DNA of 58,257 bases from Acidobacteriota bacterium (GTDB lineage: Bacteria > Acidobacteriota > Blastocatellia > Pyrinomonadales > Pyrinomonadaceae): positions 1 to 58,257 of the forward strand of contig JAFDVJ010000037.1 of NCBI GenBank assembly GCA_018269075.1, given 5' to 3'. Below are positions 1-8,997 of this stretch, piece by piece. The number at the start of each line of letters is the position of its first letter. Position 1 is the stretch's first letter. The notes beneath the pieces are model-generated. The model saw only the letters and a program-made list of their open reading frames with translations, was not told the origin of the DNA and searched no databases. The position numbers and the translations under genes are program-made.

Positions 1-1662
1 CACCGGCGAGTTGATGAAGCCGCGGTTGGCGTAAAAGAGCGCCGACGGGTCGCCGATCTCGCCGTCGGCGATCGTCTGGTAGTTGCGCGTCAGGTTCGAC
101 AATGTCAGCGAGTTGCCGCGCCGGTCGCGGCTGCCCTGCAGGTAGGCCGCCCAGAGCGGGCGCTGGAGATAGACGATGCCGTTCGGCTCGCCCTCGGTGA
201 CGCCGAGGCTGAGAATCGTCTGCGTGACGTCGACGGCGGTGCCGTCGGGCTTGACGATCTCGATCAGGATGCGGCCCTGAACGCCCGAGCCGGGCGGAAC
301 GTAGGGGACGGCGGCCGGGTTGGGGCTGCTCATCGTCGTCCGGACGGTGGTCGCGTTGACGGTCGTGCCGTCGGATCTTTTCTGAAGGACGGTCTGGCCC
401 GAGACGGTGCCGGCGTTGGAGATCTGTTTGAGAACGTTTTCGGCGCCGTTGAGGACGGAAGGCATAAAGGAAGAGAGATTGACGCCCTTGCCGGCGGGAA
501 TGCCGGCGGCGTTGGCGCTGCCGCTGCCGGCGCCCTCGTCGTCGAGAAGGATGCGGATCTGGGCCTTGCCCTGGTAGCGCGAGGCCGAAAGGATATCATC
601 GTCCGACGGCAAGGACCGCTTGATGACCTCGGCCGGCGAATTGCCGGCGAGCTCGAGCGGGAGTTTGAGAGCGGTCGCGCCCGTGGTCTGGGTCATAATC
701 TGCCCGCCGAAGCGGTTCGCCGTCCCGTCGGCCGACATTACCGACTCCGATTCCCAGTTCGGATTGGCGACGCCCTGCGGGCTGTCCGGGTAATTTCCGC
801 GGAGCAGCGATCCCGAAGCGGTCAGGTTCGGCCCGCCGACGAGCCCCGAGCCGGACATCACGCTGCCGCCGCCGAGCGTGCTCTGGACGTTGATGCCGTT
901 GACCTCGACGTAAACTTCGGTGTTGCCGCTCGCCGTGTTCGGCTCGCCGCCGCGCGTCGCGTCGCGCACGAACTCGCCGGCCATCGTCAGGCGGTTGAGA
1001 AACTTGGTGTTTCTCAGGGCATAGATGTTTTTATTGCTGTGGACGCGGCCGTTGAAGGTCATCAGCGGCCCCGGATGGATCTCGATGTCCTCGTTGCTGA
1101 ACATCCCGAACTGGAACAACGGCACCAAATAATTGTTGAACTCCCGCTCGAGTTTGACCTCCGTCCGCGTCGCCTCGCGCGTCGCCGTCGAACTCATCTT
1201 GTAGGGGATGATGCTCGCGTACAATCCCGCGTAAGGCCCGTCAGGAATGTTGACCCGCGGGTAAACGGTGTTCGGCAGGCCCTGGATCGATCTTAATTCG
1301 TCGAGCTTGTCGGTGTCTTCCGCGAGGCTCTGCGTGAAGGAATAGCCTTCGAGCAAAAGCTCGTTGGGCGGCGCGCCGGCGATCGTGTTGAGATCGGTCG
1401 TCGTCGGGTTCATCTTGCGGCGGAAGAGGTTGCTGAAGTCGTTGGTCATCTTCTCCAGTCCGGCCGAAGAGGCATAGAAGGCCTGGGTGCGCTGGAGATC
1501 GCTGCCGGCGATGCGCGCCTCGCTCGACGAGAAGGCGAGCGCGGTCAGCGCGATGACCGACAAAATCGCGATCAGAATGACCGTGATCGCGAGCGCCGCG
1601 CCGTTTTCGCGGCGGCTTTTTTCATTAGAGCTTCGATTGCGTTTTTTTTTCCGGAACATCAT
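1..1662 (-). CDS. PilX-like type IV pilus assembly protein (3' end outside window)
   Basis: The frame stays open from an ATG pair at 1662/1659 to the window edge (at least 554 codons), so the C terminus is missing. After a basic leader (MMFRKKKRNR) comes ENGAALAITVILIAILSVIA, one hydrophobic helix at about residues 20-45, then SSSEARIAGSDLQRTQAFYA, which is the PilX N-terminal pattern of minor-pilin-associated proteins. The body is long, polar and rich in Gly, Asn and Ser, as expected for an exported beta-rich domain. It lies 17 bp downstream of the PilV-like gene and is probably co-transcribed with it. Known: PilX-type proteins act with PilV/FimT pseudopilins and PilY1 at the pilus tip; a PilY1 gene might lie beyond the left edge (inference). 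Confidence 0.8.
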   Translation of the reverse strand, partial: MMFRKKKRNRSSNEKSRRENGAALAITVILIAILSVIALTALAFSSSEARIAGSDLQRTQAFYASSAGLEKMTNDFSNLFRRKMNPTTTDLNTIAGAPPNELLLEGYSFTQSLAEDTDKLDELRSIQGLPNTVYPRVNIPDGPYAGLYASIIPYKMSSTATREATRTEVKLEREFNNYLVPLFQFGMFSNEDIEIHPGPLMTFNGRVHSNKNIYALRNTKFLNRLTMAGEFVRDATRGGEPNTASGNTEVYVEVNGINVQSTLGGGSVMSGSGLVGGPNLTASGSLLRGNYPDSPQGVANPNWESESVMSADGTANRFGGQIMTQTTGATALKLPLELAGNSPAEVIKRSLPSDDDILSASRYQGKAQIRILLDDEGAGSGSANAAGIPAGKGVNLSSFMPSVLNGAENVLKQISNAGTVSGQTVLQKRSDGTTVNATTVRTTMSSPNPAAVPYVPPGSGVQGRILIEIVKPDGTAVDVTQTILSLGVTEGEPNGIVYLQRPLWAAYLQGSRDRRGNSLTLSNLTRNYQTIADGEIGDPSALFYANRGFINSPV

Positions 1663-1679
1663 TTCAAACTCTCGATTGC

Positions 1680-2276
1680 CTAGCGCGTCAGGCGTCCTTC
1701 GTCGTTCAGATAGCAGACCCCGGCGATCTCGCCGACGCGGCCGCCCTCGCCGAAATATCGAACCTTGATCTCGATCTTTTTCATCGAGATGCTGAGGTTC
1801 GTGATCGTGATCTGTTTCATATAGCCGCTGCGGACGAGCGCCGGATTGGTGAAATCGTCGCCGGTTCCGAAGACGCCGTCGCCGCCCGGATCGAGCAGAT
1901 CGTCGTCCGTGCCGTTGACGCCGTCCGGGCCCGGGTTCAGCGACAACGCCTTAAAGCCGGTGCTGAAACCGTTAAACGTCGCGGTCGCGTCGGTGTTGTC
2001 GACGCCGCCGACGTTGGCGATCTGCTTGAAGTCGAGCCGCCGCGAGTTGCGCAGCGTCTCGATCTCCTCGATCTGTCCGACGATGATCGATTTCGCGGCC
2101 GTCACGTTGCGGCTGATCGTCCCGTAATGGATCGCGTAGCTGAGCGCGGCGGCCGTGCCGAGCAGACCGATCGTCAGGATGAAAATGGCAACAACGGCTT
2201 CAAGCAAGCTGAAACCGTCCTGCGTTTTCTTCGAAATTCGGGCCGCCGTCGCGGCGTTGTCATTCCACATAAGCAT
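1680..2276 (-). CDS. pilV: Type IV pilus modification protein PilV-like minor pilin
   Basis: A 198-residue protein with a class III prepilin signal: short leader, then G|FSLLEAVVAIFILTIGLLG with Glu at position 5 of the mature protein, to be cut and methylated by PilD at about residue 21. The hydrophobic helix is followed by a globular domain of about 150 residues. Its start overlaps the end of the FimT-like gene by 17 bp, so the two are translationally linked. An in-frame ATG two codons downstream is an alternative start. The LLEAVVAIFIL wording is typical of PilV rather than the major pilin. It probably forms the pilus-priming complex with the neighbouring GspH/FimT and PilX proteins. Confidence 0.85.
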   Translation of the reverse strand: MLMWNDNAATAARISKKTQDGFSLLEAVVAIFILTIGLLGTAAALSYAIHYGTISRNVTAAKSIIVGQIEEIETLRNSRRLDFKQIANVGGVDNTDATATFNGFSTGFKALSLNPGPDGVNGTDDDLLDPGGDGVFGTGDDFTNPALVRSGYMKQITITNLSISMKKIEIKVRYFGEGGRVGEIAGVCYLNDEGRLTR

Positions 2277-2880
2277 TCACACCCTGACTGTAGCGCCAGA
2301 CCTTGATGCGTCCGCCCGCTCCGAGAACGGAAACAGCGAAGGCGGTCTGAAGCCGGTATTTTTCGTGATAAAAGAACAGCGCCTGGTTCTGCGGATTATT
2401 GCTGGCGTTGATGACCGAGCCGTCGGGCTGAAACGTGATCTCGACGGCGTTGCTCGACAGGTTCGTCAGATTCGTCGTGTCGCCGAGCGCCGACGCCGGA
2501 ACGCCCGGCGGCCGGCCGTATTTGACGTCGTCGGCGTCGACGCCCGCGCCGGCGAGATCGATGTAGCGGTTCTTCGGATCGCCGAGCGTCCCGAAATCGC
2601 CGCCGTAGATAAAGATTTTCTTATTGCCGTTGTCGTAACGAAACGTCACCGTCTTGCGCTGCGACATCGCTTCCTGGCGGGCCTCGCGGAGCGAAGTCGT
2701 GACTTCGCGCTGGATGCCCGAGAAACGAAACAGCCGGCGCGACGAGAGAACCTGCGGCAGGGCGAGCACGATGATGATCGCGGCGACGAGCAGCACGACG
2801 ATCAGCTCCGGCACGCTGACGCCCTTCTGGCCGGCGGATCTGACCTCGCTGATAATGACTGGGGATTGCATCTTTTTCAT
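2260..2880 (-). CDS. GspH/FimT family pseudopilin
   Basis: A 206-residue protein with an N-terminal prepilin motif (QKG|VSVPELIVVLLVAAIIIV, Glu5 present) and then SGIQREVTTSLREARQEAM, the helical segment typical of GspH/FimT minor pseudopilins. The serine/proline in VSVPEL differs slightly from the usual FTLIEL, but the spacing of G, E and the hydrophobic helix is right. It is first in the fimT-pilV-pilX run on the minus strand and is separated from the pilQ/Roadblock unit by about 210 bp that include a terminator, so it needs its own promoter. Role: minor pilin in initiation of type IV pilus assembly. Confidence 0.85.
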   Translation of the reverse strand: MKKMQSPVIISEVRSAGQKGVSVPELIVVLLVAAIIIVLALPQVLSSRRLFRFSGIQREVTTSLREARQEAMSQRKTVTFRYDNGNKKIFIYGGDFGTLGDPKNRYIDLAGAGVDADDVKYGRPPGVPASALGDTTNLTNLSSNAVEITFQPDGSVINASNNPQNQALFFYHEKYRLQTAFAVSVLGAGGRIKVWRYSQGVNAYVE

Positions 2881-3029
2881 CTCGATAAATCGAACGGGAG
2901 TTTCAATCTATTTCATCAAAGACAGAATAACTTGGTTTTTTCAGAAAAAACACCGTTAATCAATTTATTTTGGACGGGAGGTGAAGTCGACTTTTCGCGT
3001 GGGCGGCGGCGAGGTGCTGAGAGAAAGAA

Positions 3030-3068
3030 AAATTCCTGTCAAGCTCGGATCAAGCCTGACAGGAATTT
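3030..3068 (-). terminator. Rho-independent terminator of the pilM-Q/Roadblock operon
   Basis: A perfect 12-bp inverted repeat (AAATTCCTGTCA at 3030-3041, TGACAGGAATTT at 3057-3068) with a 15-nt loop. On the minus strand it is followed by a T-rich run (AATTTTTCTTTCTC). It lies 24 bp after the Roadblock stop and before the fimT-like gene, so it closes the pil operon. The plus-strand tail has no T run, so it probably works in one direction only. Confidence 0.75.
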
Positions 3069-3091
3069 CAAGGAAACTCGAATTTATTCGT

Positions 3092-3460
3092 TCATATAAC
3101 CAGTTCTTTTTCAAGAAGAAGCTCTGCCCGGTGAAGTTCGTAACGGCCGCGGCCGAAATTTCCCTCGGGGGTCAGCGCCATCACCAGAAAATAATCGTGT
3201 CCGACGAAACGCAGGATAAAGACGGCGTTTTGCGCGGAAATCGTCATTTCCCGGAGCTTTCCGATTTTCAAGTCGCCGTTGATCCGGTCGAAGCTTTTCA
3301 GGAGCGACGCGAATTCGGTGACGGCGATGTCGAACTCGGGATCGAAGATTCCGGATTCGCCCGGAACCCGTTCGACGGCGATCCCGTCGATTCCCATAAT
3401 CAGCACCGCGAAACATCCCTCGGTGCTGATCATGGCCCGGTACAGAACTTCTCTAAACAT
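3092..3460 (-). CDS. Roadblock/LC7 domain protein at the end of the pil operon
   Basis: A 122-residue protein that looks like a single Roadblock/LC7 domain: N-terminal helix and a strand with EGCFAVLIMGIDGIAVE, a middle helix (DIAVTEFASLLKSFDRIN), then paired strands (REMTISAQNAVFILRFV and DYFLVMALTPEGNFGRGRYEL). ATG at 3460 is preferred; a TTG one codon upstream is possible. It starts 4 bp after the pilQ stop and is followed by a terminator, so it is the last gene of the pilus operon. Known: Roadblock proteins such as MglB regulate Ras-like GTPases that set pilus polarity in Myxococcus and Thermus. A similar role here is inference; no partner GTPase gene is in the window. Confidence 0.75.
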   Translation of the reverse strand: MFREVLYRAMISTEGCFAVLIMGIDGIAVERVPGESGIFDPEFDIAVTEFASLLKSFDRINGDLKIGKLREMTISAQNAVFILRFVGHDYFLVMALTPEGNFGRGRYELHRAELLLEKELVI

Positions 3461-3464
3461 CAAG

Positions 3465-5171
3465 CTACGGCTGTTTGGTCGGAGTCGTGTTCGGCTGGAT
3501 CGCGGGAGTGATCGGCAGAACGAGCGGCTGCGGCTGCGGCTGCGGCGTTTCCGAAGTCGGGCTGGAGTTCGACTGCGGGTTGCCGAGCGGAACCGGCTGG
3601 AGCAGGGTCGTCGTCCGCGTTCCGTCGCTGACCTTCGACGGCAGCTGGTTGCCGTTGTTGTCCGGACGGTAGATGCGCGGCGTGATGAAGAACAGGATTT
3701 CGTTCGTCGTCCGCGAAACGGCCTTGCGTTTGAAGAGATTGCCGAAGAGCGGAACGCGCGACAGTCCCGGCGTGCGGAATTGATCGTCGCTTTCCGAATC
3801 GAGCAGCGCGCCGCCGACGACGGTCGTTCCGCCGTCCGGCACGGTCACGCGCGTCTTCATCCGCTGCGTGTTGATCGCCGGCGTGCTGCCGACCGCGACC
3901 GTCGTGCTGATCGAGTTGTTTTCGGTCACGACGTCGAGGACGACCGTGCCGAGATCGGTGATCTGCGGGGTCACTTCGAGCCGCAACGGCACCGAAACGA
4001 ACTGCGTGGTGAACAGCGTGCCGCCGGTCTGGTTGCCGCTGTTCTGCGTCGTCACGACCGGAATCTGCGTGCCGCTTTCGATTTCGGCCTTCTGGTTGTT
4101 GAGCGTCGTCACGCGCGGCGTGGCGATGATCTTGGCCTGGCCTTTATTTTCGCCGGCCGTCAACAGCAGATTGATCTGCGCGGTTCCGATCATTCCGGTC
4201 GTCAGACCGATGACCGTGTTGGCGAGCCCGGAAGCGAGCGTGCCGTTCGGCTGTTTGTTGATCTGGTCCGGAAGCTGGAGGCCGGGCGTCGTGGTCGTCG
4301 TCGTCGTGCCGGTCGTGCCGCCGGTCGTCGTGTTCGTCGCCGTCGGGAGCGTGCCGCCGCCGGCCGCACTGCCGCGCGAGCCGAGGACGAGCGCCGAAAG
4401 CTGAACGCCGAGGTCGCGGCTGAAGTTGCGCGAGGCGATGACGATGCGGGCTTCGATCTCGACCTGCGGTTCGGGCTGGTCGAGCAGGAGGACGAGCTGG
4501 CGAACGGCGTCGATGTTGTCGCGGACGTCGGTCACGATCAGCGTGTTGCTGCGGGCATCGACTTCGACCGCGCCGCGCCGCGAAAGACGCTTTTTGACGA
4601 TGCCGAGAATGCCCTGATCACCGCCGCCGCCCGAGCTGTTCGTGCTGCTGCCGCCGCCGGTGTCGCCGCCCTGAAAACTGGTCTGCGAACCGCATTTGCC
4701 GGCGCAGGCGTAGTTCAGGCGGATAAATTCGGTATAAAGGCTGGCGCTGTCGAGCTTGCCTTCTTCGAGATCCTGACGGACCTTCGCTTCTTTCGACAGC
4801 TTGACTGATTCGGCGACCCGGAGAATCGGGCCCTTGACCTGAATCGCCAGATCCTGCGATTCGAGGATCGAATCGAGCGCGAGGTTCCACGGGACTTCGT
4901 TGACGTTGACCGTCACCGGAACCTGCTTCACCGAGTTGTCGATCACGAAGTTGATCCCGTACTGTTCGGTGATGTAATTAAGAATGTCGCGGATGTCGGC
5001 GTTGACAACCTTCAAATTGATCGGTTCGCCGACAAAACCCGGGCAGCCGTAGGACTTACATCCATCGGGCCCGGCCTTCTGCGCGGCAACCGCCAAAGCT
5101 AAAGAACTGATGATCACGAGAGCGAAGACGGCCCGACGGCACACCTTGCTTGCATTCTGAAGAAAATTCAT
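3465..5171 (-). CDS. pilQ: Type IV pilus secretin PilQ
   Basis: A 568-residue outer-membrane secretin. Signal peptide about residues 1-30 (AVFALVIISSLALAVAAQ), STN domain about 45-115 (VNADIRDILNYITEQYGINF), a Gly/Ser/Asn linker, a secretin N1-type domain (VEVDARSNTLIVTDVRDNI), then the secretin core with IIATPRVTTLNNQKAEI and VPLFGNLFKRK, and a Pro/Gln-rich tail. It lacks the N-terminal AMIN domains of longer PilQ proteins. The start is ATG 5171 because GGGAGGAAAC lies just upstream; an in-frame ATG four codons earlier sits inside that ribosome site. It forms the pore through which the pilus leaves the cell, and lies in the standard pilMNOPQ order. Confidence 0.95.
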   Translation of the reverse strand: MNFLQNASKVCRRAVFALVIISSLALAVAAQKAGPDGCKSYGCPGFVGEPINLKVVNADIRDILNYITEQYGINFVIDNSVKQVPVTVNVNEVPWNLALDSILESQDLAIQVKGPILRVAESVKLSKEAKVRQDLEEGKLDSASLYTEFIRLNYACAGKCGSQTSFQGGDTGGGSSTNSSGGGGDQGILGIVKKRLSRRGAVEVDARSNTLIVTDVRDNIDAVRQLVLLLDQPEPQVEIEARIVIASRNFSRDLGVQLSALVLGSRGSAAGGGTLPTATNTTTGGTTGTTTTTTTPGLQLPDQINKQPNGTLASGLANTVIGLTTGMIGTAQINLLLTAGENKGQAKIIATPRVTTLNNQKAEIESGTQIPVVTTQNSGNQTGGTLFTTQFVSVPLRLEVTPQITDLGTVVLDVVTENNSISTTVAVGSTPAINTQRMKTRVTVPDGGTTVVGGALLDSESDDQFRTPGLSRVPLFGNLFKRKAVSRTTNEILFFITPRIYRPDNNGNQLPSKVSDGTRTTTLLQPVPLGNPQSNSSPTSETPQPQPQPLVLPITPAIQPNTTPTKQP

Positions 5172-5279
5172 GTTTCCTCCCAAAGTAAATTTATCTCTTT
5201 CTGACCGGAGATTGCGGGTTTTACATTTTGACTTGAACCGGGACCGCGGATGCGGGAAATGCCCCGGACACTCGGTAAA

Positions 5280-6098
5280 TCAAGATTTTTTGGCAACTTT
5301 AACGGGTTTCTTATTCTTTTTGTTCTTATCCTTATCGGCGTCTTCCGGCTTGGATGCAGGCTGTTTGTTCATTTCGTCGACCGGCGAAATGATGACGGTC
5401 GGGGCCGCGGTCTTGGTCTTGTCGTCGACCGGCGCGGTCGTCTGGGGCGCGGTGTTGTTGCTCGCGACGACCTCGGTCTTGTTGCCCGAATTGGATTCGA
5501 CCGGCGCGGTGCCTTCGATCTCCTGACGGACGGTGTACTGGCGCAGCGTCTTGTTCTCGACCGACGAGATAAAGCGGCTCGATTTTCCGTCGCTCATCTT
5601 GACGACGCGGCGGAAGACCAGACGGTTTTCCTCGATCGCGACGAGCTGGCCGTCGAAAAACTTCTCGCCCGGATAAATCGTGTATGACAGCTTGATCGGC
5701 GTCGCTTCGACCATCGCGGCGTAACCGCGCGGCGTCTTGAAGATGCCCGTCACCGCCATCTCGTCGAGCGTCAGGACGCTCGTCACTTTCGGCATATTCG
5801 GGCAGTTGCTTTCGACGCAGCGGTTGCGAAGATCTTTATAATAATTGATGCGCGCTTCGATCGCCGGCGCGGGAACCGGCATCGGCACCGGCGGCAGTTT
5901 CTTTTCGGGCTTGGGCGTCGTGCCCGTCGTCGTTCCCGTCGGCGTCGTCGTGACGGTCTTTTTCGGCTTTTTCCAATCCGGCGTCGCAAACGGATCGCGC
6001 TGAGCGTGGATTTGCGCGAAATGTCCGCCGGTCAAAAGGAATCCGGCCACGACCAGGCTCAAACTCAGAAAGCGTGTCATTTTCGATTTATTCAACAT
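5280..6098 (-). CDS. pilP: Type IV pilus inner-membrane lipoprotein-like PilP
   Basis: A 272-residue exported protein: hydrophobic N terminus (FLSLSLVVAGFLLTGG), a Thr/Pro/Lys-rich linker (about 45-80), then a compact beta domain (LDEMAVTGIFKTPRGYAAMV and YPGEKFFDGQLVAIEENRLV) that matches the PilP fold. The C terminus is a long low-complexity tail ending in Lys-rich sequence. The usual lipobox cysteine is not obvious, so it may be membrane-anchored by its N-terminal helix. It lies between pilO and pilQ. Known: PilP links the PilN/PilO inner-membrane dimer to the N0 domain of PilQ. Confidence 0.88.
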   Translation of the reverse strand: MLNKSKMTRFLSLSLVVAGFLLTGGHFAQIHAQRDPFATPDWKKPKKTVTTTPTGTTTGTTPKPEKKLPPVPMPVPAPAIEARINYYKDLRNRCVESNCPNMPKVTSVLTLDEMAVTGIFKTPRGYAAMVEATPIKLSYTIYPGEKFFDGQLVAIEENRLVFRRVVKMSDGKSSRFISSVENKTLRQYTVRQEIEGTAPVESNSGNKTEVVASNNTAPQTTAPVDDKTKTAAPTVIISPVDEMNKQPASKPEDADKDKNKKNKKPVKVAKKS

Positions 6099-6146
6099 AA
6101 CTTTTCTCTCTCAAGAATTCTTCTTAAACTATTCGACAACGGTCGT

Positions 6147-6827
6147 TTACGAAGCCGGCGGCGCGGCGGGCGGAGGCGCGGGCTGCTGGCCGGCGGGCGC
6201 GGGCGGCTGCTGGCCGTTCGGTGCGGGCGGTTGTCCGGGTTTGTTCGGCTGGGCGGGTTTCGACAGATCGTCCGGCGAGGCGTAATAGGCCGTCAGCAGA
6301 AACTGCGCGTGCAGCGTCCGGGTGTCGGACTGGCTGTTGAGCGTCATCAGCTTGAAGTCGGTGATCGAAACGATCCGCTGCAGTTTGGCCATTTTTTCGA
6401 AAAAGTCGCGCAGATTGTTGAAATTGCTGTCGACCTCGATCTCGACGGGCTTGGCCATAATGGCTTCCTGCTGGGCGTCCTCGCGCGGCGTGAACCGCAT
6501 CACGATCAGGCGGCTTTCGCCGGCCGTATCCTGCAGCCCCTGCAAAACGTTGGTGATCTCGCGCTGTTCCGGCAGGAGAACCTTCAATTCGTCGTATTCC
6601 TGCGATTTGCTGGCGTAGAGCGAACGAAATTCGTTGATCCGCTGGGTCGCGATGCGGGCCGTTTCGTTCTGGGCGGTTTTCTGGACGACCTGATCCTCGA
6701 CGGCCTGAATTTCGGCGCGCGTTCCGCTGGTCACGAAATACCAGACCGAAAGGTAAAGCAATCCCGCGATACCGACCAAAACTATTAACTGTAGGTGCCA
6801 GGCTAAGGCTTTGAATTTATCTAACAT
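6147..6827 (-). CDS. pilO: Type IV pilus alignment protein PilO
   Basis: A 226-residue bitopic membrane protein: short cytoplasmic start, one transmembrane helix at about residues 12-32 (LQLIVLVGIAGLLYLSVWYF), a periplasmic coiled coil (about 35-85, with ELKVLLPEQREITNVLQGLQ), then a ferredoxin-like domain with EVDSNFNNLRDFFEKMAKLQ, and a Pro/Ala/Gln-rich C-terminal tail. The helix, coiled coil and LLPEQ region are characteristic of PilO. It forms a heterodimer with PilN in the inner-membrane alignment complex. It sits about 50 bp after pilN in the operon. Confidence 0.93.
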   Translation of the reverse strand: MLDKFKALAWHLQLIVLVGIAGLLYLSVWYFVTSGTRAEIQAVEDQVVQKTAQNETARIATQRINEFRSLYASKSQEYDELKVLLPEQREITNVLQGLQDTAGESRLIVMRFTPREDAQQEAIMAKPVEIEVDSNFNNLRDFFEKMAKLQRIVSITDFKLMTLNSQSDTRTLHAQFLLTAYYASPDDLSKPAQPNKPGQPPAPNGQQPPAPAGQQPAPPPAAPPAS

Positions 6828-6874
6828 CTCGGTTTCCTTTTTCTGATTGGTTTTTTATTAACCGGACTTAAAAA

Positions 6875-7642
6875 CTACTGTTGATTTTTCGCGACCTGCG
6901 GCTGCGCGCCGCCGTCGGCCGGCTTGGGCGCCTGGGCCGCCGGCTGGTTCGACTGCGCCGGCGCGGTCGTCGAAGCGGTCGTCGCGCCTTCGGGCTGGCT
7001 CGCCTTCGAAGGCGTATAGGCGCAGCGGATCGTGAAATTGAACGTGACGAGCTTGGGCGGTTCGGCGGGCGTCGCGCCGTTGGTCGTGGCGACGGCCGGC
7101 GCGGCCTGCACCGCGTCTTCCTTGCGCGCGGTCTCGATGCTCAGGTTGGAAAACAGCCCGCCCGAAAATTCGAGGCTCTTGCCGAACTGGGTCGGGGCCG
7201 TTTCCTCGTTCGAGGTGCCTTTGATCTCGAGTTGATCGCCTTTCTGTTCGACGCTGTCGAGATAGATTCCCGGCGTCATCAAAATCCGTTCGCGCAGCGC
7301 TTCGAGCACGGCGCTCGGGCCGGCCTGCGAGCTGCGGAGCTTCTTGATCGCTTCGATGCGGGAATCGATCGACTGGATCTTGGCTTCGAGTTCTTTCTGT
7401 TCCTTCATCACCGCTTCGAGTTCGGCGGCGATCTTCTTCTGTTCTTCGAGGCGGCGTTCGGCATCGGCTTTCGCCATCTGCGTACTGATGACGTCCCATC
7501 CGATCACGGCGGCGAGCAGAAAGCCGACGACGAGGCTCAACAAAAGCAGTCGCGAGGTCGGACTTCCGACTTTCCGTTCAACCGTCGCAACGGCTCCATT
7601 GTGTCTTTCCGTAACTGATTGTAAAAGGTTTACTCTAATCAT
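6875..7642 (-). CDS. pilN: Type IV pilus assembly protein PilN
   Basis: A 255-residue protein that begins MIRVNLLQS, the conserved PilN cytoplasmic motif (IxxNLLP-like) that binds PilM. A transmembrane helix follows at about residues 32-50 (LLLLSLVVGFLLAAVIG), then a coiled coil (KADAERRLEEQKKIAAELEA) and a periplasmic domain with the TPGIYLDSVEQKGDQLEIKG pattern. The tail is rich in Pro, Ala and Gln, as in PilO of this operon. The start codon overlaps the pilM stop by 4 bp (ATGA), a sign of coupled translation. Confidence 0.93.
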   Translation of the reverse strand: MIRVNLLQSVTERHNGAVATVERKVGSPTSRLLLLSLVVGFLLAAVIGWDVISTQMAKADAERRLEEQKKIAAELEAVMKEQKELEAKIQSIDSRIEAIKKLRSSQAGPSAVLEALRERILMTPGIYLDSVEQKGDQLEIKGTSNEETAPTQFGKSLEFSGGLFSNLSIETARKEDAVQAAPAVATTNGATPAEPPKLVTFNFTIRCAYTPSKASQPEGATTASTTAPAQSNQPAAQAPKPADGGAQPQVAKNQQ

Positions 7643-8700
7643 CTCACTTCCACTCCCCTCACTGCGAGACCGACGGCAACCGCCATCTCGGGCATGATTT
7701 CACTCAAATAATCGGGGTCAAATTTTCGTGTATCGACCTTGATCTGACGAAACGGGTCCAGAACTTCGACCGGCAGCTCGAGTTTGCTCGAGAGCTCTTC
7801 GGCCAGGCCGGCGAGCTTCGAACCGCCGCCGGAGATCAGGATTTTCTGCACCTGAACGCCCGTGTCCTCGGTCGTCGCGCGGTAAAAATCGAAGGTTTTC
7901 TGAATTTCCATCGCGACCATCTCGGTGACGTTGTTCATCAGCGGCTCGATCGACTTTTCGTCCATATTGCTCTGCGGATCGACGACGCCGCGCTTGACGG
8001 CTTCGGCCTGCTGGAAGCTGAGGCCGAGATTGCGCTGCAGAATGTCGGTGAACTGGCTGCCGCCGACCGTGATGTCGCGCGTGAAGACCGAGTTGACGCC
8101 CTGCACGATGTTGACGTTCATCGTCGACGCGCCGATGTTCAGAAGCGCGACCGTCTGCGAAGCGTCCGGCTGATAGTTGATCTCGTAGCAGTTCTGGAGC
8201 GCGAAGGTGTCGATGTCGATCACGACGGGCTGTTTGCCGGCGAGCTGGACGGCCTGTTTCAAGGCGTCGATGCGCTCGCGCTTGCAGGCGGCGATCAGCA
8301 CCTGCGTCGCGTCGTTGGTCTGGCTGGTGACGTGATAATCGAGGGAAACGTCGGACAAATCATACGGAATATGTTCTTCGGCGTGCCAGTCGATCGACTC
8401 TTCGAGTTCGTCGCGGCTCATCGGGGGCAGAACGATATTTTTAACGATCACCGAATGTCCGCTGACGCCGGTGACGACCTGATTGGCACTGATCTGATGA
8501 TCTTTGCAGACGTTTTGAATAACTTCGGAAACGGCGTTCATTTCCATAATCTGACCGTCAACGATCGTGTCGTCCGGCAAATTTTCGTAACCCAGTCCGA
8601 CCAGACTGAGGTTGTTCAGTTTACCGTCGAGCTCAACCACTTTGACCGAGCTAGAGCCGACATCTAAGCCGGCAACACCTTTCTTCTTACCGAATAGCAT
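7639..8700 (-). CDS. pilM: Type IV pilus actin-like ATPase PilM
   Basis: A 353-residue cytoplasmic protein of the actin/FtsA superfamily. The phosphate-1 loop is AGLDVGSSSVKVVELD near the N terminus; further motifs are LLNIGASTMNVNIVQG and KILISGGGSKLAGLAEEL (adenosine motif). Family length is about 350, so it is complete. AAGGAG lies about 9 nt before the ATG. It is the first gene of the pilMNOPQ-Roadblock operon and follows a gap of more than 300 bp that should carry the promoter. Known: PilM binds the PilN N terminus and helps connect the motor to the envelope complex. Confidence 0.95.
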   Translation of the reverse strand: MLFGKKKGVAGLDVGSSSVKVVELDGKLNNLSLVGLGYENLPDDTIVDGQIMEMNAVSEVIQNVCKDHQISANQVVTGVSGHSVIVKNIVLPPMSRDELEESIDWHAEEHIPYDLSDVSLDYHVTSQTNDATQVLIAACKRERIDALKQAVQLAGKQPVVIDIDTFALQNCYEINYQPDASQTVALLNIGASTMNVNIVQGVNSVFTRDITVGGSQFTDILQRNLGLSFQQAEAVKRGVVDPQSNMDEKSIEPLMNNVTEMVAMEIQKTFDFYRATTEDTGVQVQKILISGGGSKLAGLAEELSSKLELPVEVLDPFRQIKVDTRKFDPDYLSEIMPEMAVAVGLAVRGVEVR

Positions 8701-8997
8701 TCTTTTCTACTCCTTTTCGCTTTCGCGCCAATCTATCTTGGGTATGATTTTTTTCTTTATGTGATTACCAAAACGACACAGGCTCTCGCGCCTTTAGCGG
8801 ATTTATTTGCCACCTCTCAGGACCGACAGCAAAGACGGGACATTTTTGGATAGGTCTAAACTGATTTGCAGAGCCGAGAGACCTGTTTCGTTTTTCATCT
8901 TGATATGTGTCAACGAATTTCGAAGAACTAAAACCGTTGGATCTTTTTGCTTTCAGGTGGCGATAGGAAACGACTTTTTGTTTGTCGTCACATATTA

